A stretch of DNA of 64,000 nucleotides from Sporomusa sphaeroides DSM 2875 (GTDB lineage Bacteria > Bacillota > Negativicutes > Sporomusales > Sporomusaceae), in contig NZ_CP146991.1 of NCBI RefSeq assembly GCF_001941975.2, positions 4,213,001 through 4,277,000 of the forward strand, in the 5' to 3' direction. This document shows, piece by piece, positions 38,201 to 45,980 of the stretch (the stretch's first letter is position 1; the number at the start of each line of letters is the position of its first letter). The notes under the pieces are model-generated. The model was given only the letters and a program-made list of their open reading frames with translations. It did no database searches and had not been told where the DNA came from. Position numbers and translations under genes: made by a program.

Positions 38201-39533
38201 GACCGGTCCAGGAGGCATAGGCGCCCATGCTCGTGCCGGTCAGGTCTCCCCGGCCGGTAGCATAACCGGCATCGGCACTTGTCCGGCCAAACATTACGCC
38301 GTAGTACAGGGTCCCGTTATAGAAGTCGCCCTCCCGCTCCTTGTCAAGCCCGGCCTGCAGCCCGTCATAGCTTTGGCTGAAGCCGCGCCCGTACGCGCCG
38401 CGGCTGTTCAGTTTTCCCCGGAAGCTATGGGCCCAGACGCCTTCGCTTACCGGCCTGTCCGCCGCACCGGCAAGGGACGGCGCGCCTGTATTGCCGAGAT
38501 GACGGGCATGCAGTTCATCCATACGGGTGAAGAGATTGCCCTCTTCGATGCGCCAGATATTGCGAAAAGCCAGTTGGGCGTCACTGGCCATCTTGCCGGA
38601 TTCGGAGATGACACCGGTATTGTAGGACTTTACCCCCAGCAGGATCGCTTTGCCGGGCTGCAGGTTGTTCCAGTCAATAACCGGCACCAGTTCGTAAATC
38701 CGCAGCGGGCCGTCGATAAGTGATGCCTGCCCCAGCACATTAACCTGATTGTAAGCAGTGCTGCCGGCCGCGCTGAGGTCAACAACCATATAGTTGTACT
38801 TATAAGCAGGCGTGGTCATTTCTATTGGCCGCATGAAAACCCCGCCCGCGCCGCGTACTATGGTCTTATAATTGGGATCATAGGCAGACTGAACATAGAT
38901 GGTGCCGCTGCCGGTCAGCTGTTTAACGGTAACACCGCCTATCTGGATGGTTCCGCCCGTGCTTTTGACATGGGTATTAATGCGCAAAACAACGTCACCG
39001 GACAGATTCAGTTTTTCCACAGTCAGGGCTATGGGCTTTATACTGGCCTCCTTAGCAGGCGTGGGTTCCTGATATCCCTGGCTGTTGCCCTTCCAGGCCA
39101 GGTCAAGCATACTGCCGCCCGCCAGCGTAAGCTCGGCGGCAGTTATATACGAGGCCCTGGCCGGCACATCCATCGGCCGCCATCTTTCGCCTGCCAGCAG
39201 CACAATCGTCGCATTGTACCTTTTAGGGTTAGTCGGAAGAGTCCCGGCGCCACCCATGGTGGCTGTCGATTCGTAGGTATTATAGCCGTCGACCTCTCCT
39301 GTTGCCGTCCACGTGCCGTCTGCCGGCGTTGTAAACGCAGCCGCCGTATGGATAAATGACGCAGCCAGATTCAGCGCCAGCAGCCATCCCAGGCTGAGTA
39401 CCACGCATTTGGCGCCGCGCACGCCGCTGCTGTAGCGGACCGATTTCATCCGGCCGGTGTTTTTCGCCAGTTCGGACACCACCTGCCAGCAGGCGCGTGC
39501 CCGGTTCCAAATGATTTTGTAGATGTGGTTCAA
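35250..39533 (-). CDS. Autotransporter / TonB-dependent receptor fusion, probable corrinoid receptor
   Basis: 1427 uninterrupted residues. (1) ESPR signal extension at 1-27 (MNHIYKIIWNRA..VVSELAK) and a Sec signal core near 40-66. (2) A passenger region with beta-strand repeats, 67-360. (3) An autotransporter-type beta-barrel, about 362-630, ending in SWKW. (4) A Pro/Ala-rich linker, 631-735, with a possible TonB box near FAAVTVEAP. (5) A TonB-dependent receptor plug, about 750-860 (DYLETVPGVHIQKVRG, IYLDGVELN, RIEVYRGYVPARF, GGVINIVTKKPG). (6) A 22-strand-type barrel ending in a terminal Phe (YYLTMQYLF). Two outer-membrane barrels on one chain is very unusual. Start is TTG 39533: ESPR begins with MNxIY, and AAAGGA lies upstream. 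A cobalamin riboswitch and terminator precede it, so it should be made when B12 is scarce. Confidence 0.85.
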   Translation of the reverse strand: MNHIYKIIWNRARACWQVVSELAKNTGRMKSVRYSSGVRGAKCVVLSLGWLLALNLAASFIHTAAAFTTPADGTWTATGEVDGYNTYESTATMGGAGTLPTNPKRYNATIVLLAGERWRPMDVPARASYITAAELTLAGGSMLDLAWKGNSQGYQEPTPAKEASIKPIALTVEKLNLSGDVVLRINTHVKSTGGTIQIGGVTVKQLTGSGTIYVQSAYDPNYKTIVRGAGGVFMRPIEMTTPAYKYNYMVVDLSAAGSTAYNQVNVLGQASLIDGPLRIYELVPVIDWNNLQPGKAILLGVKSYNTGVISESGKMASDAQLAFRNIWRIEEGNLFTRMDELHARHLGNTGAPSLAGAADRPVSEGVWAHSFRGKLNSRGAYGRGFSQSYDGLQAGLDKEREGDFYNGTLYYGVMFGRTSADAGYATGRGDLTGTSMGAYASWTGHSGRYLDLAARMTKIENDYRFHDSDSANSAKYGSWASGISARYGYRRNLPGGWYYEPQAGLAVGIIDRVSYELPNQLAVRQTSDRPVVGRLGVTVGKAFGDEQHRGHAYAAVTALHDFGSSKLEARFSGDRETLRAAASRDSWLEFNLGARLQTARDSTAFLEVSKSTGGDVRKDWQINGGLSWKWGLPAKAGKAADDFQPVAAATVTALAAGDGSSRPAGSLQASGAIEYQPPAPGGEAGVNNNQLPGTPAVAPADKVSPNTGWPPARPDSIEPVAEPAEPGAYTFAAVTVEAPRPAWEQDLSPGTVSVIRPDDFQGEQKTLPDYLETVPGVHIQKVRGTSNYSIARVRGSTAAQVGIYLDGVELNLTSETGVDLSAIPMDNVARIEVYRGYVPARFAGAPMGGVINIVTKKPGKSGGSLAAGLRSFGGYKGSLEMSAPLGEGSLLLAVNRDQSDGDFSYTNRYHPNTMYGSGPLTADRRTRRNNDYHLTDGLLKWQDDHWQVKLAVKDQFRHFAGYAGSEDSDLDNEYRLNRAHPPYQEIRQTDLSVGRRQQAGNLEWGWQVDWRDSDKEWRSGLQEIIGRAYYPGQAWSSLRSKRLGGSLDAAWKLGDSHLLELYAGYSRERMDTELSGLAKYKEDPGNSTGSGRDTSIGAYKWLEYYQIDRWRLQLQDTMQLNRSGTFQLTPVFKMDKLDMTAYKEDGKDAWKYSFGIGAKKKFDDHWTVRGSWGTFHRFPNFYEIFGDGGSLRPTPDQFPPPDFEHGLNWDAGVTWQGRALGSQADVTLTYFSNRTNDLMLLNVTPTGISYYNNGGDGKASGVELESRFKWARWDLTLAATWTRTEILGYRDSLALIGAPNPAPYRIGSPYSYIPEWEGNARLTYRFPGDRLSVFTEHHYSGKTPIGVDRRGYGEWQEPYGLTNLGARYAVNSRVKLNAGINDLFNQGPEIVRDYIQTASDSTSLGKGESIYYPLQGRTYYLTMQYLF

Positions 39534-39582
39534 AAGCGATCATTCCTTTATCCCGTTCTTTCCTCTCTGCATAGTAGACACT

Positions 39583-39615
39583 AAAAAAAAAAACACTCCC
39601 CTTTGGGAAGTGCTT
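39583..39615 (-). terminator. Riboswitch expression-platform terminator
   Basis: Hairpin with arms CACTTCCC / GGGAGTG and a run of eleven T on the minus strand, located between the cobalamin aptamer and the receptor start. B12 binding is expected to promote it. Confidence 0.85.
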
Positions 39616-39661
39616 ATGCCAAATTGACGTTATTTTCCGAAAATACTGCATAATCGCCTCC

Positions 39662-39862
39662 CTGTCACGCGCAGGTACAACGGTGATTGCCGAACAGGCA
39701 GTTCTCCTGACTCCGGTTCATCGCTGTCCCGCGCCTTCCCAGAGCTTGACGCTCCAGTGGCCAATATGCAAGACTACTCCCCGTTACAGTGGCGGGACCG
39801 TGCCGGTATTTCACCGGACTTCCCTATTAAGCCCTTGCGGGCACCTGTCCCAAGATATTCTG
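39662..39862 (-). promoter_or_regulatory. Cobalamin (B12) riboswitch
   Basis: Read on the minus strand, the conserved aptamer elements appear in order: GGTGCCCGCAAGGGC, then TTAATAGGGAAGTCCGGTGA, the GCACGGTCCCGCCACTGTAA core (positions about 39785-39810), GCCACTGG and GGGAAGGCGCG, then the B12 box AGTCAGGAGAACTGCCTG. This is the standard class I layout and length. It controls the adjacent receptor fusion. Confidence 0.95.
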
Positions 39863-40328
39863 TTGTTCTGTGGTTTAATCTATGAAGCATAGCTCAGGAT
39901 TATTACTTTTTCCTATTCCCTCCTTCCCCTCGGCAACGGCAAAAGTTTTCCTACAAACTCTGCATAACTTCACCGCTGCAATGATTTGTCACATTTTCTC
40001 AACCCCTGCATTGAAGCCAGCTGCCAACTGTGAGCAATGCAGGGCGACACCAAATTCGTGTCTTTGAGACACGAATTTAGGCATACTTTACCCTTGGTTA
40101 GCGGCTTAATAAGGTTAAGTCCGTTATCTAAACTTCTCTTTTATATGCCCCCTTTCTGTAGAACAGACCTCAAGTAGGAAAATTGTTGACAAAACACTTT
40201 ACTCCCAAATATAGGCACCCCCATTTTCCATTTAAATCATATCATGCCGTCATTTTGCCGTCAATATGCCTTTTCTATTTCTTTTAATATACATTTATTG
40301 TAATTACATTTCTATGGAGGGAATTACC
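39863..40328. other. Intergenic region between riboswitch and RHH gene
   Basis: About 465 bases. It holds the upstream region of the riboswitch transcript (no clear promoter chosen), a perfect hairpin AAATTCGTGTCT / AGACACGAATTT at 40052-40078, and the first copy of a segment repeated near 40597. On the plus strand TTGACA (40186-40191) with an 18-base spacer and TATAGG (40210-40215) is a plausible promoter for the RHH gene. The base composition becomes AT-rich here. Confidence 0.5.
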
Positions 40329-40511
40329 GTGTCATCAAATACATCTAAGTTTACACTTCGTATCGATCAACATATACTTGAAAAGTTTCGCTATATTGCT
40401 GACAATAATTTCAGAACAGTTAATAAGGAACTAGAAATGATTATAAAAGCTCATATAGCCGCCTATGAGACCAAAAATGGGGCGATTAAGGTTGATTTAA
40501 ACACAAAATAA
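40329..40511 (+). CDS. Arc-like ribbon-helix-helix DNA-binding protein
   Basis: 60 residues: VSSNTSKFTLRIDQHILEKF is a ribbon strand plus helix A, followed by a second helix (FRTVNKELEMIIKAHIAAYE). This is the Arc/MetJ fold common in phage and plasmid regulators. GTG at 40329 lies eight bases after GGAGG; an ATG five codons earlier overlaps that box. It marks the start of the accessory region. Confidence 0.75.
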   Translation: MSSNTSKFTLRIDQHILEKFRYIADNNFRTVNKELEMIIKAHIAAYETKNGAIKVDLNTK

Positions 40512-40596
40512 ATTCCTGCGGCTTTTTCCTTTTAAAGGTATTATCGGCTTATTTTTAACGGAACGTTCACGAGGAATTTAATCCACTGCCTTTAAC

Positions 40597-40767
40597 ATTG
40601 AAGCCAGCCACCAACTGCGCTATAATGGAGACAATCGTATGTGGAACACACCCCTGTTTTCCGTTCGATTGTCTCCATCAGCAGCAGTTGTTTTGTCGTG
40701 GTATCGAGCAACTAGTGTCCTTCAGACACATTCTCGGGCATGCTTTGCCCTTGTTTAGCATCTTACA
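40597..40767. repeat. Diverged second copy of a promoter-like segment
   Basis: CATTGAAGCCAGC..CCAACTG and GGCAT(A/G)CTTT(A/G)CCCTTG(G/T)TTAGC both occur here and at 40009-40103. This copy additionally has a perfect 12-bp hairpin TGGAGACAATCG (40626-40637) / CGATTGTCTCCA (40666-40677). Each copy precedes a small DNA-binding protein gene. Confidence 0.6.
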
Positions 40768-40831
40768 GCTGTAAGCTTGCTGTTTCGAGTCGCTCTTTTA
40801 CCTACCTCCTTTCAGTATATAAAAATCAAAC

Positions 40832-40872
40832 AGGAACAATTTGTTCCTATTATATAGGAACATTTAGTTCCT
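40832..40872. promoter_or_regulatory. Tandem operators of the XRE repressor
   Basis: Two inverted repeats, AGGAACAATTTGTTCCT (40832-40848) and AGGAACATTTAGTTCCT (40856-40872), with centres 24 bases apart. The inner half-sites also form GTTCCTA..TAGGAAC. A TATTATATA stretch between them is the likely -10. This is the pattern of an autoregulated phage-type repressor. Confidence 0.8.
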
Positions 40873-40896
40873 GTCAATATTTTCAGGAGCGTTTTT

Positions 40897-41112
40897 ATGA
40901 GTTTTTCGCATCGAATAAAAGAATTAAGACAAAAACATAACGTATCTCAACAAGAATTAGCCGATTTACTAGGAGTGTCCACTCGCGCCTGGAGATTTTA
41001 CGAATCAGGCGAAAGGGAACCCAATATGGCCAGACTTATTTTACTCGCAGACTATTTCGATGTGTCTCTAGATTATCTGGTCGGTAGATTAGATAAAGCA
41101 GAGGATAACTGA
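40897..41112 (+). CDS. XRE family HTH repressor
   Basis: 71 residues: IKELRQKHNVSQQELADLLG, VSTRAWRFYESGEREPN (recognition helix) and the C-terminal FDVSLDYLVGRLD segment typical of Cro/CI-like proteins. CAGGAG lies eight bases before ATG 40897. Probably binds the AGGAAC operators just upstream. Confidence 0.9.
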   Translation: MSFSHRIKELRQKHNVSQQELADLLGVSTRAWRFYESGEREPNMARLILLADYFDVSLDYLVGRLDKAEDN

Positions 41113-41117
41113 CGGAA

Positions 41118-41192
41118 ATGTCAGAGACGGGATTATTATTCAAATTCAATGTATCTCTCAATTACTTAGTTGGACGGTCCAATAATCCGTGA
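41118..41192 (+). pseudogene. C-terminal remnant of a second XRE repressor
   Basis: Six bases after the repressor stop, an ATG opens 24 codons (MSETGLLFKFNVSLNYLVGR..). The FNVSLNYLVGRSNNP end matches the usual tail of XRE proteins and parallels FDVSLDYLVGR of the intact neighbour. The helix-turn-helix half is missing, so this looks like the leftover of a tandem duplication. Confidence 0.6.
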
Positions 41193-41235
41193 AGGCTTGA
41201 ATAGATAAATACTGAAGCAAGGTACTGTAATTTTT

Positions 41236-41277
41236 AAAAACCGTCTAAAGCCATTGGATGCTTTAGACGGTTTTTTT
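41236..41277. terminator. Bidirectional terminator
   Basis: AAAAACCGTCTAAAG / CTTTAGACGGTTTTT around CCATTGGATG, T-runs on both strands, between convergent genes. Confidence 0.88.
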
Positions 41278-41476
41278 ACGCAAGCAGAATGCCACATAAT
41301 ATATGTTCCCATAGACTTATTGCATTGACATAACGTGTTAAAACATTGACTACATGGTCCTTTTATCAATTATCATTAGTCTTTAGACTCTATCATCGTA
41401 ACACACTCGTTATGTGAGCGAAAGTAATACAATAACGCAAGCCTGCCCCACCAGCGAGACTCCTGAAAATTGAGTG

Positions 41477-42367
41477 TTATATGTATTGACGTTCGTCTCT
41501 CGTCATCAAGCACAAAAAAAGATTTATAAATTCGGGATATCTATCTTTATCCTCTTCAAACCATTGCCTAAATATTTTTACGGCTCTTGCCGTATCAAAT
41601 ACGTCGTTTGAAGTAGGCAGACCTATCACTATTTGCCCATTTACCAAAAGTGCCTTTGAACATTCTGAGTTATGCTCGTATTTTGCATTTGTCTCATACA
41701 AATCCGAAAGACTATTTCCTAAAACATTTATTTTATTTAACTGAAAGGAGTGGAAATCATCATCAATTATTACTTCTTGCAATGCTGTGTTAAGAAATGC
41801 AATTGCTTTATCTTTCTCACCATGTTTTAAGTAGGCAAGTGAAAGGCGGTCTACAATATATTGATTTTTATAATGAATATACACGTTTTCCAAAATATAT
41901 ATCCTATTATGCGGCGGCAACATACTGAAAATCGTAAATATATTCTCACAACCGAATTTATGCTCTGGAACAAGAAAGTATTTTACGAACATATCTTCCA
42001 CAATATGAGTGGCCTGCTTTATTATCTCTTGCAACTCCTCATCTCTAACCTGACCGTTAAAATGCGAACCTTCACCGCCAATTTTGAAAATCTGTTGAAT
42101 TTTTCCGGCTATACTTTTATCATAATGCTCTTCAATAATTTTTATCTTTCTACCCCAATTGATACATGAATAATCTTCAGTAGGTTTTAAAAATGGTAGA
42201 ATTTTGTCCTTTAACAACAAATCAATAATACCTTCAACATACTGCCGTACATTATTTGCACGAACTTTTGCTTTCTGCTCATCATTCATAAATATTTCGA
42301 AAACATCTATAAATTTTGTGCTTACAGGCATCAACACTAAGTTTTCCTTTTCCATATTATTTTTCAT
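41477..42367 (-). CDS. Hypothetical protein with HEPN/DUF4145-like region
   Basis: 296 residues, not a family I can name. Residues 35-130 (VRQYVEGIIDLLL .. KIQQIFKIGGEGSHFNG .. EIIKQATHIVEDMFVKYF) resemble the DUF4145/HEPN pattern common in defence and toxin proteins: a helical core with a G-H turn. The C-terminal half is helical and TPR-like (HGEKDKAIAFLNTAL). The start at 42367 has only a modest box. Downstream of the RecQ-like gene, same direction, gap 145 bases. A defence accessory role is inferred from context. Confidence 0.55.
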   Translation of the reverse strand: MKNNMEKENLVLMPVSTKFIDVFEIFMNDEQKAKVRANNVRQYVEGIIDLLLKDKILPFLKPTEDYSCINWGRKIKIIEEHYDKSIAGKIQQIFKIGGEGSHFNGQVRDEELQEIIKQATHIVEDMFVKYFLVPEHKFGCENIFTIFSMLPPHNRIYILENVYIHYKNQYIVDRLSLAYLKHGEKDKAIAFLNTALQEVIIDDDFHSFQLNKINVLGNSLSDLYETNAKYEHNSECSKALLVNGQIVIGLPTSNDVFDTARAVKIFRQWFEEDKDRYPEFINLFLCLMTRDERQYI

Positions 42368-42512
42368 ATTTCACCTGTACCCCCTTCAACTTTCTGTACA
42401 CTGAAAAATTGAATTTAAACAACCTGTCTTCACTAGCGTCCTCTTTTTATACACAGCCGGAACCAAAATAGTCTTTTTGTTTAATTCAGGTTCTATGTTA
42501 CCAGGTCATAGA

Positions 42513-44519
42513 TCAATAATAATCGGAAGATATCTTATCAATAATATCAAGTGTGCTATTTGTAATAGTTGCTCCCTCATATGTCACAATGAGTTTTCCC
42601 TTGTAAAATTTATCATATATATCCTGCTTTTCAAGCCATCGTTTGTCATAGCTTTCTACCCCCAGCATTCCTAAGTGCTCCCAATACAAGTCTCTTCCAT
42701 CGGGTAGTGTAATTGTAAAATCAGGTTCAATCCATTTACCTTTCTCGTATTCAAGCTTCTTTTCATACTCATAAGCAATGCTATTCTTGGCAAGAAGGTT
42801 AGCAATAATAACCTCCGATTTGCTCCTCACACGATCACCTTTCACAGTAGAGTATATCTTGTTAAGCATATGCTTTTCAACGCCAAGATATCTGCCTATT
42901 TCTTGATGAAGCTCGTTTGAAGATGTGTTGTCAGCTATTAGAAATATAAGATAATCAAGTAACGCATGTTTATATTCACGCTTTTCATCTATGGCATTTT
43001 GTATATCTTGCATTTTTACATTAGAAATTTCTTGTTCTATAACTTCTACAATCAACCGTCTATCCAATGGCTTAGTTGTAGTAGCCAGACCATTTACAAT
43101 ACCTTTATAAACCTTATTAATAATCGTCTTAACATCGAACTTAGATTTTTTAACAGTAGTAATCAAATTTTTGGTTTTTGTGCTATTTATAATATCTGTA
43201 AGAGTTTTATCTTTTACATTTGTAATACTCTTTAAGTCAGAAAACCCCTTACATTCTATTTTCAATACTCCGCTATTTAAGTAATATGATAAGCATTGCT
43301 GCACCTCTTCATCCTCAAAGTAAGGCAATGTATGCAGCCCCTCACCCTGTTCGGCAATTTTCTTGTATGTTTTTATGAGTTTCTCAATTGATGGGAATGA
43401 ACCATCAATAAAATACTTTCGTTTTACATCTATGTTTTTATTGGTATATAGTAAATAAGCGTTAGCAACATTTCCATCTCGTGCGGCTCTTCCGACTTCC
43501 TGATAATATTGCTCCACAGATTCCGGTATCATAAAATGAATAACAACCCTAATATCTGGGATATCTATTCCCATGCCAAATGCATTGGTAGCAAATATTA
43601 CATTGATTTCATTGCTTTTATACCTGTCTATAATCTCCTTTCTTTCCTTGGCTGTCATCTCACCATGGAAGCAAACAGACTTATAACCTTTTTCATTAGA
43701 TTTATTTGCAAGCTTTTCTACACCACGTTCACTACCAATTCTATAAACATAGATTAGTATCTTCTCATTCTTGTGAATTTTGATAATGTCCCAGAGTTTA
43801 TCTTCCTTTTCATTCTCGTTGTTAAATTGAAGAACCTTTAATGATATTTCCGATCTCATGAGAAGATTGTCTCTTATAATATTGGATTTATCAATTTTAA
43901 ACTCCCTACATATATCTACAACTTCCTTAGGATTTAAGGTTGCAGTTAATGCAAGGATTCTAGGTTTTTTATCTCCAGCCTCATTGTATATACAGTTCAA
44001 GAAATCCGGTATACGCTTATAGAAAGGCCTGAAACTGGTTCCCCATTGGCTAACACAGTGCACCTCATCAATTGCAAGCATAGTTATTTCCTTTTTACGC
44101 TCTCTAATGCAATATTCAAACAGTCCATCTGTTGCAATTTTTTCTGGACTTACGAAGATGAATTTAGGGTTAATAACTTTATTTGCAAAATCCTTTAAAG
44201 CTTTTGCTTGCTTTGCTGAATCCATGCCGCCATGAATTGTAAATACTTTAAAGCCTTGCTCCGCAATCTTTTCGGATTGCTCATCAATTAGCGCAATTAA
44301 TGGAGAAATTACAATTGTTATACCACAGGAAAGTATACCTGACATCCAATATATCAAGGACTTTCCTCCGCCTGTTGGCATGATGCAAAGTGTATTATTT
44401 TGCTCAACAACGTTAGATATAACGCTTTTTTGAAACTCTTTCAAAGAGAATTTGCTTGTCAAATTAGGGAAATTACTGCTAAAAGCTTCATCAATATTAA
44501 GCATATCCAAGTCCTCCAT
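42513..44519 (-). CDS. RecQ-like helicase with C-terminal nuclease-like domain
   Basis: 668 residues. Walker A MPTGGGKS (47-54), DEVH box (151-154) with CVSQWGTSFRP, helicase C motifs FATNAFGMGIDIPDIRVVIHF and QEVGRAARDG, all RecQ-like. RecQ's usual zinc/RQC region is replaced by unrecognised helices. Near 568-617 a segment SEVIIANLLAKNSIAYEYE .. IEPDFTI .. YWEHLG looks like a PD-(D/E)XK or Vsr-type nuclease core. It overlaps its upstream partner by 23 bases, so they act together. Likely anti-phage. Confidence 0.75.
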   Translation of the reverse strand: MEDLDMLNIDEAFSSNFPNLTSKFSLKEFQKSVISNVVEQNNTLCIMPTGGGKSLIYWMSGILSCGITIVISPLIALIDEQSEKIAEQGFKVFTIHGGMDSAKQAKALKDFANKVINPKFIFVSPEKIATDGLFEYCIRERKKEITMLAIDEVHCVSQWGTSFRPFYKRIPDFLNCIYNEAGDKKPRILALTATLNPKEVVDICREFKIDKSNIIRDNLLMRSEISLKVLQFNNENEKEDKLWDIIKIHKNEKILIYVYRIGSERGVEKLANKSNEKGYKSVCFHGEMTAKERKEIIDRYKSNEINVIFATNAFGMGIDIPDIRVVIHFMIPESVEQYYQEVGRAARDGNVANAYLLYTNKNIDVKRKYFIDGSFPSIEKLIKTYKKIAEQGEGLHTLPYFEDEEVQQCLSYYLNSGVLKIECKGFSDLKSITNVKDKTLTDIINSTKTKNLITTVKKSKFDVKTIINKVYKGIVNGLATTTKPLDRRLIVEVIEQEISNVKMQDIQNAIDEKREYKHALLDYLIFLIADNTSSNELHQEIGRYLGVEKHMLNKIYSTVKGDRVRSKSEVIIANLLAKNSIAYEYEKKLEYEKGKWIEPDFTITLPDGRDLYWEHLGMLGVESYDKRWLEKQDIYDKFYKGKLIVTYEGATITNSTLDIIDKISSDYY

Positions 44520-45480
44520 CTCTTATCTGCTGTTTCAAGAAGGATATCTCATCTTCATGCTGCTCTGCTACAAAAGTCAAAAAAGCATCTACTATTATAT
44601 AGCGATTTTCCGGATCAAAATAAACACTATTTTCATATGCCTTTTGCTTTAACATTTGGTAAATTTGATGTGCATAAAATATAAATAATTCATATGGATA
44701 AAAATAATTCTGTTGCGTAATAGTTTTATCCACATCAATCATTAAAAATTCCGAGTCCTGCTTACAGTCAAAAGTCTTCTTATCAGATAAGTACCAAAGT
44801 GCCCATATAGCATCTCTGCTCCTGTTAGGAAATAAAGCAGGATAAGCCTTATAAAGCATATGACTTTTTATACCCCCACCAATAACTCCGTAAACTGTAT
44901 AGTCATCCGTATCCAAATCACTGACCTTTAAATCTTCATAGCAGTTAATTTGGTCATAGGTATTTTCTTCATAAAAGTTATTGTAATAATCCTCAGCAAA
45001 ATAGTATAGGTTGCCTACAACTGTAAGCAACTCATTTGAATCGGAAATATTAAAATCCCGCTTATATTTTTCTAACTCTTTAGCAGAGCTAAAGAGGGTA
45101 TGATGTATTATTGGACATTCCTTTTTCAGTACTGTAGACTTGAAATATTGAGGATCATCCTCATATTCTTTAAGAGATTCCTGGTCAAAGATTGCAATAT
45201 ATTTTTTTCTGTCTTTTTCAAAGTCCTCTGAGGCTTCTACTACGATGTTTTTAAACTTTTTCGCAATATCAACATTCTTTTTTATTTTAACCCTTTGCAC
45301 CCCTAACTTTTCAGCAATTTTTTGTATCTCTTGCTTTGATACACCGTGGCCAGCTTCGATCATTATAAAGTCATTAAAGTATTCCGGAAATTTGGCCTTA
45401 ATAACCTCAAGCACTTTTTCTATATGTTTATGTTCATAACAGACGCCCTCTACTGACCGTTCCGCTTGATGCCTATACAT
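44497..45480 (-). CDS. Unknown partner of the RecQ-like helicase
   Basis: 327 residues, no family recognised. Mixed alpha/beta, with VQRVKIKKNVDIAKKF basic stretch near residue 70, an IVVEAS and a YVYGVIGGGIKSHMLYKAYPALF region near 200. No signal peptide or transmembrane segment. Its 3' end overlaps the RecQ-like gene by 23 bases, arguing for one functional unit. Could be a target-recognition or effector subunit. Confidence 0.6.
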   Translation of the reverse strand: MYRHQAERSVEGVCYEHKHIEKVLEVIKAKFPEYFNDFIMIEAGHGVSKQEIQKIAEKLGVQRVKIKKNVDIAKKFKNIVVEASEDFEKDRKKYIAIFDQESLKEYEDDPQYFKSTVLKKECPIIHHTLFSSAKELEKYKRDFNISDSNELLTVVGNLYYFAEDYYNNFYEENTYDQINCYEDLKVSDLDTDDYTVYGVIGGGIKSHMLYKAYPALFPNRSRDAIWALWYLSDKKTFDCKQDSEFLMIDVDKTITQQNYFYPYELFIFYAHQIYQMLKQKAYENSVYFDPENRYIIVDAFLTFVAEQHEDEISFLKQQIRDGGLGYA

Positions 45481-45682
45481 TATTTTCCTCCCTTAAATTA
45501 ATTGACAGTACCATTTCATCCATTTAAAATATATAAGTTTTAACTCCTCAAATTCATTACTTGTGCAATGCTAACCACTTCATTAAGTATGCTCAATTAT
45601 TATTTGCTGACACTTCAAGTCACTCAGAGTAGAGGAAATTCCTTTCTCATTTATTTTAAGTGGCGTACAATAGGAGGGGCAC
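45481..45682. other. Intergenic, no gene seen
   Basis: Likely promoter region of the RecQ-like pair; AT-rich, with no feature I can define. Confidence 0.35.
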
Positions 45683-45866
45683 GGGGACAGCAGGCTGTGT
45701 GAAAAGTATTTCCCGAATTTGCAGTCCCCACTTTTCTGTTCAACAGTGCCTAATTTAGGACAAATTCACTTGAAAAACAAGTAGAAATCCGAAGTTTCCC
45801 TCCACGTTCAGACTGTTTTGGATAAAGATGACGACTTTTCACACAGCCTGACAGGTTCCTTGTCCC
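45683..45866. mobile_element. MITE-like inverted-repeat element
   Basis: About 180 bases with 17-bp perfect terminal arms CAGGCTGTGTGAAAAGT (45691-45707) and its inverse (45834-45850), flanked by GGGGACAG on one side and ACAGGTTCCTTGTCCC on the other. No open frame inside. A short non-autonomous element between two helicase operons, sharing the GACAAGG end with palindromes at 452 and 58810. Confidence 0.65.
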
Positions 45867-45980
45867 ACCGTCCTATTCAAACAAAGGGGCGATCAGCCTA
45901 TTAGACTGTTTTGCCCCTTAAAAATATTTGCTCTTTTATACTATTGGGAGTTTAGACACAATCAGGGATACACCCGATGT

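Noticed and set aside
40329-41112. Toxin-antitoxin pair (RHH plus XRE)
   Set aside because: Both proteins are DNA-binding; no toxin fold is encoded next to either.
40009-41192. CRISPR array
   Set aside because: Repeated blocks are only two, unequal, and lack regular spacers. No cas genes in the window.
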